The position numbers and the translations under genes are program-made. Positions 7,845 to 13,867 of a stretch of 27,055 bases of DNA are shown piece by piece (positions within the stretch are counted from its first letter, which is position 1; each line of letters begins with the position of its first letter). Below the pieces are notes generated by a model. The model searched no databases, was not told the origin of the DNA, and saw only the letters and a program-made list of their open reading frames with translations. The stretch spans positions 1 through 27,055 of IMG/VR virus record IMGVR_UViG_3300045930_000367, one strand, 5' to 3'. This stretch comes from a virus.

Positions 7845-8347
7845 GTCTGGACGACGCCCTCGCCGCCGTGACATTCGCCTACAAGAGCGACGCCGCTTTC
7901 GTAGCGTCGCCGGCGGCGGTGATCGCCGGCCGGAGTGTGGTCTTCCCAGGTGATCCGAGCGCAACGGAGACGGTGGACCTCAACGAACAACAGAGCGAAT
8001 GGCCGGCGTTCGTCCTCTATCCCACCTCCGGCTACGAACGTCTGTTGACGCATGGGAGCAGCACTAGCCTGGCCGTCTACACCGTCCGGCTAGCAATCGA
8101 GACGCCGCGCGACGACCAGGATTTGGCGTGGCGCGAGCTGATGGCGGTCCGGCCGCACGTCCGCCGCGTCTTCTGGGCGGGCTGGCACGGGCGCTTCGCT
8201 GGTACGGTGGCCTTCCTGGGCGACCCGAGTCTCGGCGGCGGTACGCCGCCGTTCCGCTGGGAGGTGGTGGAGTCGGAGTGGGGCGGCATCCAGACGTTCC
8301 GCCTCGCCCACGAGTTCACCGTGAGCATCGAGGAGGCGTTGGCATGA
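7841..8347 (+). CDS. Tail terminator / tail completion-like protein (168 aa)
   Basis: It overlaps the previous stop by ATGA. It contains an N-terminal helix (DDALAAVTFAYKS), a strand pair (WPAFVLYPTSGYERLL, SLAVYTVRLAIETPR), a helix with LAWRELMAVRPHVRRVFW and a final strand (TFRLAHEFTVSIEEAL). Alternation of alpha/beta elements ending in 'hEFtVsi.e' is what tail terminators of the gpU/gp17 type look like. The position between gp10-like and major tail genes supports this. The call rests mostly on gene order. Confidence 0.6.
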   Translation: MSLDDALAAVTFAYKSDAAFVASPAAVIAGRSVVFPGDPSATETVDLNEQQSEWPAFVLYPTSGYERLLTHGSSTSLAVYTVRLAIETPRDDQDLAWRELMAVRPHVRRVFWAGWHGRFAGTVAFLGDPSLGGGTPPFRWEVVESEWGGIQTFRLAHEFTVSIEEALA

Positions 8348-8652
8348 GCGAGCCGCGGGCGCCGGTGTCCTACGTCTGGATGACCACGCAGCGCTACCGC
8401 TGTCCCTACTGCCCGGCGGACTACGACACCGAGACGGAGGCGCGGCAGCACATGGCGACCTGCCGGCGCTCGCCGACCGAGCCGACCGAACTGCAACAGA
8501 TGACAGCGGCGGCACGAGCCGCCGCGGCAGCGCCAGCAATGGAGGACACGACCGATGCCACGGGATACCGTGACGCCGCAGAGCCGGGCGACCAAGCAGA
8601 CGACGACGCTGACCGACCTCACGTTCACCGCAAGCGACGCGGTGAACTTTGA
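8344..8652 (+). CDS. Zinc-finger small phage protein (102 aa), overlapping the next gene
   Basis: It starts with an ATGA overlap at 8344. Residues 16-40 hold a C2HC-type finger: YRCPYCPADYDTETEARQHM followed by ATCRR (C-x2-C-x13-H-x4-C). The rest is Ala-rich and then acidic (AAARAAAAAPAMEDTTD). The last 98 bases overlap the next gene in another frame, and the C-terminal residues become charged and low in complexity there, so the shorter frame may be tolerated rather than selected. The finger is in a place where head-tail genes sit. Nothing indicates whether it binds DNA or only stabilises a fold. Confidence 0.6.
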   Translation: MSEPRAPVSYVWMTTQRYRCPYCPADYDTETEARQHMATCRRSPTEPTELQQMTAAARAAAAAPAMEDTTDATGYRDAAEPGDQADDDADRPHVHRKRRGEL

Positions 8653-8902
8653 GCAAGTGGCGTGGTCCGATGGGCTCTACATCATCTGGCGCAATAGCGA
8701 CGGCGCGGTCGCCTACGACGTGACGCTCGAGGCGGCGCCGGACAGCCTTGGCCGGGACGTGGACTGCCTGACGGAGTTGGCCGCCGGGGACATCGCCATG
8801 ACCGGCCTGATCGAGGCTGAGGGATGGAGGCAATCGGACGGCTACGTCTACTTCAAGGCGGAGAACGCGGCCATCCTCTACGCGGTCGTCAAGGTGCGAT
8901 AG
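8555..8902 (+). CDS. Small tail-region structural protein (115 aa)
   Basis: The ATG at 8555 has GGAGG at 8541-8545, good spacing. After a Thr/Ser-rich start, the protein reads as beta strands: TLTDLTFTASDAVNFEQV, GLYIIWRNSDGAVAYDVTLEAAPD, and a C-terminal YVYFKAENAAILYAVVKVR. The strand pattern resembles small virion proteins that sit near the major tail protein. It overlaps the upstream zinc-finger gene by 98 bases in a different frame. Its Shine-Dalgarno is better than that of the upstream gene, so both are probably translated. Its exact role is unknown. Confidence 0.7.
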   Translation: MPRDTVTPQSRATKQTTTLTDLTFTASDAVNFEQVAWSDGLYIIWRNSDGAVAYDVTLEAAPDSLGRDVDCLTELAAGDIAMTGLIEAEGWRQSDGYVYFKAENAAILYAVVKVR

Positions 8903-8930
8903 GCGCGGAACGCGCTAGGAGGCTTCTGCT

Positions 8931-9347
8931 ATGGCCGTTCACGCGCACGGCACGCTCCTCAAGATCGGTGACGGCGGTGGTCCAGAGACGTTCACCACCA
9001 TTGAAGACGCCTTCGACATCGCCGGCCCAACCACCTCGACCGACATCATCGACGTGACCACGCACAGTTCCCCGTCCGTCTGGCGGGAGAAATTAGCCGG
9101 GCTGATCGACCCCGGCGAGATCACCTTCTCGATCTACTACACCGGCCACGCCACGCAGGATCAGTTGCGGACCGATGCGCTGGCCCGGACCTACCGCAAC
9201 TTCCAGCTCCTCTTCGCGCCGCTCGCGGTGGACGAAACCATCGCCTTTAGCGCCTACGTCACCCGCTACGAAACCGCGACGCCGAACGATGGGGCGATGC
9301 AGATCAACTGTACGCTCACCATTGGCGAGGCTTGGACATGGAGTTGA
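8931..9347 (+). CDS. Major tail protein (tail tube, 138 aa)
   Basis: A strong AGGAGG at 8919-8924 precedes the ATG. The sequence follows the tail tube pattern: HGTLLKIGDGGGPETFTTIEDAFDI, then TTSTDIIDVTTHSS..VWREKLAGLIDPGEITFSI, then ending NDGAMQINCTLTIGEAW. The 'D.Td..s..gw.e.laGl.d.G.it.s..y' segment and the closing 'tlTigg' strand are typical of siphovirus tube proteins. It forms the hexameric tube around the tape measure. It is the gene directly before the chaperone pair, as in lambda-like tails. A hairpin-locked ribosome-binding site after it probably limits downstream expression relative to this abundant protein. Confidence 0.88.
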   Translation: MAVHAHGTLLKIGDGGGPETFTTIEDAFDIAGPTTSTDIIDVTTHSSPSVWREKLAGLIDPGEITFSIYYTGHATQDQLRTDALARTYRNFQLLFAPLAVDETIAFSAYVTRYETATPNDGAMQINCTLTIGEAWTWS

Positions 9348-9394
9348 TTGTAACGCAACGTTGTGCGTAGGGCGTTCGACGCTCGGCAATGCTT

Positions 9395-9444
9395 GGTGCC
9401 TCCTAGGCGTCGGGCGTCGGGCGCTAACCAGCCAAGGAGGCACC
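9395..9444 (+). promoter_or_regulatory. Hairpin that sequesters the Shine-Dalgarno of the tail chaperone gene
   Basis: GGTGCCTCCT (9395-9404) and AGGAGGCACC (9435-9444) are perfect 10-base inverted repeats with a 30-base loop. The right arm contains the AAGGAGG used by the ATG at 9450. Formation of the stem would hide this site. A smaller hairpin (ACGCA/TGCGT, 9353-9368) lies just after the major tail stop. No U-tract follows, so a terminator is less likely. Confidence 0.6.
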
Positions 9445-9449
9445 GCGGC

Positions 9450-9980
9450 ATGGACGGCAGAGCGATCGACTTAGACCGGATGGCGGCAGACGAAGAGCGG
9501 TTGCGCTTCCCGGCGCTGCCGGAGACGGATGACGACGACGAGCTGGAGCCGTCCGGCCCCGCCGTCAAGCGCTTCAAGGACGCCGCCGAAATCCTCTCCA
9601 TTCCCGACATCGAATACCGCGATGTCTGGGTGCCGGAGTGGGACACCCACGTCAAGGTGCGCGGGCTGTCGCAGTTGGAGCGCGACCGCATCATTGACAC
9701 CTGCCGGCGCGGCAAGGGGCGGAAAGAGAAGTTCGACGCGACCGGCATGGAAGCCAAGTTCGTCATCGCCGCCGCGCTGAAACCGGAGGACAGCACGCCG
9801 ATGTTCGGGCCCGAACACCTCTACCCGCTGATGCGCAAGTCCGCCGGGGCGGTCCACCGTATCTACGTGGTGGTCGAGCAGATGTGCGGCTTCGACGCCG
9901 ATGCGGACGCCGAGGACCCACTGGCGGCGACGCGGGGAAAATCGAGTCCGACCCCGAACGGCGCTTCGCCTTTCGCCTAG
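9450..9980 (+). CDS. Tail assembly chaperone G
   Basis: 176 residues from ATG 9450, with AAGGAGG at 9434-9440. It is acidic at the N-terminus (ETDDDDELEPSG), then has KRFKDAAEILSIPDIEYRDVWVPEW and a helix with RGLSQLERDRIIDTC. The domain ends in a helix containing VHRIYVVVEQMCGFD. These features and the place between major tail protein and tape measure match the G-type tail chaperone that coats the tape measure before tube assembly. The final 12 residues (SSPTPNGASPFA) are encoded after the slippery heptamer and are low in complexity, as expected for the unshifted product. Confidence 0.82.
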   Translation: MDGRAIDLDRMAADEERLRFPALPETDDDDELEPSGPAVKRFKDAAEILSIPDIEYRDVWVPEWDTHVKVRGLSQLERDRIIDTCRRGKGRKEKFDATGMEAKFVIAAALKPEDSTPMFGPEHLYPLMRKSAGAVHRIYVVVEQMCGFDADADAEDPLAATRGKSSPTPNGASPFA

Positions 9981-10351
9981 CCGGCCATCTGCGGGCACCG
10001 TCCGTGGCGCGTATGCTGGCCGGGATGTCGGCGCGGGAGTTTCGCGAGTGGATGGCCTACGACCAGGTGGAGCCGATCGGGTCCTGGCGCGACGACGCCC
10101 GGATCGCGCAACTCTGCCTCCTAGTCGCGACGGCCTGGTCGGACCCCAAAAAGGGCAGGCGGCCGACGCTCGACGACTTCCTGCCGTGGATTCCCAAGCC
10201 GGAGACGGAGGAGCCCGACCCCGACGACCCCGAGGTGATCGCGGCGGCGCGACTGCGGGCGCGGATGTTCCGGGCCGGGATGAAAGCCAAGCGGCTTGCG
10301 CCGGGCGAACGGCCGCCGGGGTGGACGGGGCCGGTGCCGGGTGGGGAGTAG
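9450..10351 (+). CDS. Tail assembly chaperone GT (programmed -1 frameshift product, about 300 aa)
   Basis: Ribosomes slipping back one base at GGGAAAA (9935-9941) join residues 1-164 of G to a 136-residue T domain ending at TAG 10349-10351. The T domain carries LAGMSAREFREWMAYDQVEP followed by WRDDARIAQLCLLVATAW, the 'M..reF.eWma.y..eP....r.d...a.l' motif of phage T-type chaperones (DUF4035-like), and a Pro/Asp-rich linker with the 'FLPWIP' element. Nothing good for independent start exists: the T frame opens with Arg-rich codons and no Shine-Dalgarno. In lambda the same arrangement uses GGGAAAG. GT binds both tape measure and tube protein; the family rule is that a few per cent of ribosomes shift. 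Confidence 0.85.
9935..9941 (+). promoter_or_regulatory. -1 ribosomal frameshift slippery site GGGAAAA
   Basis: In the G frame the codons read CGG GGA AAA, so the heptamer is X-XXY-YYZ = G-GGA-AAA. After slipping, codons GGG-AAA are followed by ATC-GAG-TCC in the T frame. It is 40 bases before the G stop. No strong pseudoknot could be judged by eye. Confidence 0.85.
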
Positions 10352-10352
10352 G

Positions 10353-10595
10353 TCAGCGTGGCTGCGGCCGGGTCATAAACCAGAGGATCGAGAGCACGAT
10401 AAAGCCGACGAACCAGAGGCAGAAGCTGAGTCCGAACCAGATGGCGCCGGCCACGCCGACTGCCAGGGTGCAATCCTCTTCGGTGCCATCGCAACCGGCC
10501 GCACTCAGGGCCGTCAGCAGGATCGCCAGGCCGACGAGTCCGAGCGTCCATCCCCAAAGTGCCCACGTCATAAAGCGCCATCGGAGCGGATTCAC
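10353..10595 (-). CDS. Small membrane protein with two transmembrane segments (80 aa), antisense in the tail operon
   Basis: On the - strand, a GTG at 10595 has AGGAGGTG immediately upstream, better than the in-frame ATG at 10655, so the start is set there. The protein has two membrane spans: WALWGWTLGLVGLAILLTAL (residues 10-29) and AIWFGLSFCLWFVGFIVLSI (about 51-70). A short loop with two Cys (AAGCDGTEEDC) links them, which could form a disulfide. Its stop is one base from the stop of the GT gene on the other strand. Such 'moron' genes often modify the lysogen surface or exclude other phages; here that is speculation. It should be expressed from its own promoter, independent of late transcription. 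Confidence 0.72.
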   Translation of the reverse strand: MNPLRWRFMTWALWGWTLGLVGLAILLTALSAAGCDGTEEDCTLAVGVAGAIWFGLSFCLWFVGFIVLSILWFMTRPQPR

Positions 10596-10621
10596 GGGCA
10601 CCTCCTGTTGCGGCGACGCAT
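10592..10621 (-). CDS. Possible nine-residue leader peptide (MRRRNRRCP)
   Basis: The ATG lies exactly six bases after a TGCTAGGAT extended -10, so a leaderless start is plausible. The peptide has five Arg in nine residues, its AGG-AGG codons are also the Shine-Dalgarno of the membrane protein, and its TGA overlaps that gene's GTG (GTGA). The geometry suggests coupled translation. It could be coincidental in a GC-rich sequence. Confidence 0.3.
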   Translation of the reverse strand: MRRRNRRCP

Positions 10622-10627
10622 CGCGCC

Positions 10628-10636
10628 ATCCTAGCA
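10628..10636 (-). promoter_or_regulatory. Extended -10 promoter (TGCTAGGAT) for the antisense membrane gene
   Basis: Read on the - strand, TG-C-TAGGAT is an extended -10. The same GTGNTAGGAT string lies before the antisense gene ending at 19639, at the same distance from an ATG. No clear -35 was found. Confidence 0.45.
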
Positions 10637-10671
10637 CGCCGTTCGGCGCTGCCATGTTTGGGGGGTGCTAA

Positions 10672-13269
10672 ATGGGCGGGATGGCCGGCACCCTCGCCAA
10701 ACTGAACGTGATCCTGGCCCTGGATGGGCGGAACTTCTCGCGCGGGTTGGACGAGGCCGAATCGCGGATGCAGCGGTTTGGCGCGGCGGCGCGACGTTGG
10801 GGCGCGATGCTTACCGCGGCCGTCACCCTGCCGATCGTGGCCGGATTCGGCATGGCGGTCAACGCCGCGTCCGACCTGGCCGAGGCGCAGTCGGCGGTCA
10901 ATACCGTCTATGGGGAGAGTGCGTCTCTCATTGCCGGCTACAACGAGTCGGTCGCGGAGAGTCTTGGCCTGTCCCGTCAGGAGGCACTGGCATCCGCCGC
11001 GACGCTCGGCGTCTACGGGCAGGCGGCCGGGCTGGCGGGCGACGAACTGGCGACGTTTACGAACCAGAATCTCCAGGCTGCGGCCGATCTCGCCAGTTTC
11101 TACAACGTCGCGGGTGGAGCGCCGGAAGTCCTCAACGCGATCCAGGGTGCCCTTATGGGCGAGTACGACGCCTTGCAGCGCATGGGCGTCCTGATCGATG
11201 AGGACATCGTCAATCAGTACGCATGGCAGCACGGCATCGCTGCAACCGGCGCTGAGCTCACCGAGCAGCAAAAGGTCCTGGCCCGCCACGGCGTCATCAT
11301 GGACGGGCTCGGCGCGGCGCAGGGCGACTTCGCCCGGACCCAGGGCGGGCTCGCCAACCAGTCACGCATCCTCCGGGCGCGGTTCAAGGACCTGGCGGCG
11401 ACGGTTGGGAGTGTCCTGCTCCCGGTGGCGCTCAAGTTGGCGAATGCGGTCGGCGATCTGTTTACCTGGCTGGAGGGGTTGTCGCCGGCCGCACTCAAAA
11501 TCGCGGTGATCTTCGGTGCCGTGGTGGCGGCGGTTGGCCCGCTCCTGCTGATCCTTGGGGCGCTGTCATCCGCTCTTGGTGGAGTTGCTGGCCTGGCTGC
11601 GACATTCGGCACCACCTGGGGCGCGATTGGTGCCGGCGCGCTCTCACTCCTTGGGCCACTTGCGCTGGTGGCGGCGGCCATTGCGGCGCTCTTCCTGGCG
11701 TGGCGGACGAATTTCCTGGGGATTCAGGACATCACCGCTGACGTGTTCGGTGGCATCGTGGACACCATCGGCCCGCCGATCCTGGCGGCGATTGAGCGCA
11801 TCCGGACGTTCGTTGCCGAGGTGACCGGATTCTATCAAGCGCTCCGTGACCAGGACTTGAGTCCGGTCGAGGCGGCGTTTACCGCGGTCGGCAATGCGCT
11901 CGACCGCCTGCTTGGGACCGATGTGTCCGGCTTCTTCACCGATCTGGGCGCGGGGCTCCAGACGGTCATCATTATGGTGTCGCTGACGGCGGGACTCATC
12001 AAGACCGAGTTATTGCCGGCAATCTATGCCTTTGCGATGGTGGGGGAAATCGGTCTTGGACTCGTGCTGGATCAATTGCGTATTCTGGCATGGTTGGTTG
12101 GGATAACGTTGCCGCCACTGATTCAAGGGCTCGGGCTCGGGTTTGTCCTGGTTTGGGCGCACGTCGCCGACGACATCAGGGCAGTTATCATGCTGTTAGA
12201 AATCCTGCTTCCCGAGGCAATTCGGGGCGTGACCGATCTTATCTATGCCGCCTACATCGCCTTCCGGCTCTGGTATGTGGGGATGAATATGGTTGGGGCG
12301 AGCATCCGCACGGGGTTCACCCTCGCCATCTTCCTGATTCGTGGGACGATCATGGCGATCGATGAGCTCATCGAAAAGCTGCCGAAAATCGATCTCCCCG
12401 AATGGATGGACCCTGGGAACATCAATTTGGGTGCGCTCAATCCGATGAATCTACTGGACGCCGACCCGGCGTCTGCTGCTGGGGGGCCAAGCGGGCAAGA
12501 CCTGACCGTGGCCGGAGTGGCGCCGTTCGAGAACATGAAGGATGGCATCCTGAGTGTCATGGAAGACATTGCCGCCGGGGTGGCTAATGCCTGGTTGGGC
12601 ATGAAGAATGATGCAATAAATATTGTCGGACAACTCAACGCCGAGGTGTATTTCACGTTTACTGATCTCTGGCAACCGATGAAGACCAACGCCGAGCAGA
12701 TTCGCGCGACGGTGGCGAACGAGTGGGTCGGCCTAAAGAACGACCTTGTGACGATCACCGGGCAGATTCGCGACCGGGTGATCGGGGAGTTTCAACCGAT
12801 CCGGGGCGACCTCTACACCCTGGCCCACGACAACATCGCACCGATGCTCGTCACCGAGTGGGACTTGATGGAAACGGACGCCGCGGCCGGCGGCTGGTCG
12901 ATCGGCAACGCGCTTGGCGCCGGGCTCTACAACGGGATCATCGCCTGGATCAATCCGATTGTTGTCGCGGCGTCCAGTGCGGTACGGGGCGCGATTACGG
13001 CCGCCCGTCTGGAAGCACAGGTCACGAGCCCGTCCCGCAAGACCATGTACATCGGGGAGATGATGGGCAAGGGGCTGGTGCTCGGCTTCGAGCGCGGCGT
13101 GGGCGGCGGCTCCCTCTTCGGGTCGGCCGGGTTCGCCTTCGCCGGCCGGCAGGGCGGTAGCACGACCGCCACCTTCAACAACTATGGGGCCGTTAGCGTC
13201 GGTCAGGGTGGTGGGGGCGACGACTGGAGCGCCATGCGTGGCTGGCGGTACGGCGAGACGCGAGCCTGA
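10672..13269 (+). CDS. Tail tape measure protein (865 aa)
   Basis: The N-terminus (LAKLNVILALDGRNFSRGLDEAESRMQRFGAAARRWG) followed by a long helical region with NLQAAADLASFYN and VLIDEDIVNQYAWQHG matches the phage tail tape measure domain (TP901-type), which includes the 'LG.qsg..a..e.a.f..nl..laaDlasf.n' motif. Hydrophobic segments lie at about residues 273-343 and 432-493, as usual for proteins thought to cross the host membrane. At about 1.5 angstrom per residue (family rule) the tail would be near 130 nm. ATG 10672 or the ATG at 10681 may be the start; both lack a strong Shine-Dalgarno except a GGGGGG tract at 10660-10665. It follows the chaperone pair, interrupted only by the antisense membrane gene. 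Confidence 0.93.
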   Translation: MGGMAGTLAKLNVILALDGRNFSRGLDEAESRMQRFGAAARRWGAMLTAAVTLPIVAGFGMAVNAASDLAEAQSAVNTVYGESASLIAGYNESVAESLGLSRQEALASAATLGVYGQAAGLAGDELATFTNQNLQAAADLASFYNVAGGAPEVLNAIQGALMGEYDALQRMGVLIDEDIVNQYAWQHGIAATGAELTEQQKVLARHGVIMDGLGAAQGDFARTQGGLANQSRILRARFKDLAATVGSVLLPVALKLANAVGDLFTWLEGLSPAALKIAVIFGAVVAAVGPLLLILGALSSALGGVAGLAATFGTTWGAIGAGALSLLGPLALVAAAIAALFLAWRTNFLGIQDITADVFGGIVDTIGPPILAAIERIRTFVAEVTGFYQALRDQDLSPVEAAFTAVGNALDRLLGTDVSGFFTDLGAGLQTVIIMVSLTAGLIKTELLPAIYAFAMVGEIGLGLVLDQLRILAWLVGITLPPLIQGLGLGFVLVWAHVADDIRAVIMLLEILLPEAIRGVTDLIYAAYIAFRLWYVGMNMVGASIRTGFTLAIFLIRGTIMAIDELIEKLPKIDLPEWMDPGNINLGALNPMNLLDADPASAAGGPSGQDLTVAGVAPFENMKDGILSVMEDIAAGVANAWLGMKNDAINIVGQLNAEVYFTFTDLWQPMKTNAEQIRATVANEWVGLKNDLVTITGQIRDRVIGEFQPIRGDLYTLAHDNIAPMLVTEWDLMETDAAAGGWSIGNALGAGLYNGIIAWINPIVVAASSAVRGAITAARLEAQVTSPSRKTMYIGEMMGKGLVLGFERGVGGGSLFGSAGFAFAGRQGGSTTATFNNYGAVSVGQGGGGDDWSAMRGWRYGETRA

Positions 13270-13276
13270 GGGGGTG

Positions 13277-13762
13277 CTAGTCGAGATGGCGCCAGTTTCG
13301 CCGATGCACAATAGCAAAGACGGTGGACACCGTGACGCCGAATTGCGCGGCAAAAATCTTGGCGTCGGTTGGTGTCACGTAGTTGCTCCGGATGAATCGG
13401 ACATCTGTCTCGGTCAGCTTGGCCCTCGGGTGTCGTTCGCCGGGGCTCCCATGGAGGATGGCGCGACCCTTCGCGACTGCATCTGCCACGTTGTCGGCGT
13501 TGGTGCCGACGAACAGGTGCACGGGATTGCAGCAGGGCGGATTGTCGCAACGATGCAAGACGCACTGATTCTCGGGCCAGTATCCGATGGCGAGCGCCAT
13601 TGCGTAGCGATGCGTCAGGACCGATCCCGAACCGGCCCAAAATCGTCCATATCCCAAAGGCGAAAAACAGCCCGTCCACGGCCAGCACGCATCGGGGCCG
13701 CCGGAGCGGTCCACCTTCGACCAGAAACGCGCAATCACGTTAGGGGTAAACTTGGGCTGCAT
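13277..13762 (-). CDS. HNH endonuclease with C-terminal helix-turn-helix (161 aa), antisense
   Basis: A homing-type nuclease. Residues 1-20 (QPKFTPNVIARFWSKVDRSG) lead to a Cys/Trp segment (DACWPWTGCFSPLGYGRF). The HNH_3 core is LHRCDNPPCCNPVHLFVGTNADNVADA, with His, paired Cys and the NxxH/NxxDN signature. The C-terminus (KLTETDVRFIRS ... DAKIFAAQFGVTVSTVFAIVHRRNW) is a DNA-binding HTH/NUMOD-like region. ATG 13762 is chosen because GGAGGT lies six bases upstream on that strand; the longer frame has no such site. It ends seven bases from the tape measure stop, facing it. It is not in an intron: both flanking genes are intact. It should be a selfish gene, transcribed against the late operon. 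Confidence 0.88.
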   Translation of the reverse strand: MQPKFTPNVIARFWSKVDRSGGPDACWPWTGCFSPLGYGRFWAGSGSVLTHRYAMALAIGYWPENQCVLHRCDNPPCCNPVHLFVGTNADNVADAVAKGRAILHGSPGERHPRAKLTETDVRFIRSNYVTPTDAKIFAAQFGVTVSTVFAIVHRRNWRHLD

Positions 13763-13838
13763 CTCGGGACCTCCATCCTGAGTGCCATACCCCCGGCTGG
13801 TGACACAGCGCGGGGGCTTTTGCTTGGATTGGTAAGGG

Positions 13839-13867
13839 ATTATACCATAGAGGAGGTGCCATATTAA
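13839..13867 (-). promoter_or_regulatory. Promoter of antisense HNH gene 2
   Basis: On the - strand the elements read TTAATA (13867-13862), a 17-base spacer and TATAAT (13844-13839) with an extended TG (TGGTATAAT). This is the best sigma-70-type -10 in the window. It overlaps the Shine-Dalgarno and start region of the + strand distal tail gene, so the two could interfere. Confidence 0.65.

Noticed and set aside
10057-11289. 410-codon - strand frame across the T chaperone and tape measure start
   Set aside because: Low-complexity Arg/Gly/Ala composition, opposite well-supported sense genes.
13184-13867. Long + strand frame over the antisense HNH gene 2
   Set aside because: The - strand has clear HNH and HTH motifs, a Shine-Dalgarno and a promoter; the + frame is its shadow.
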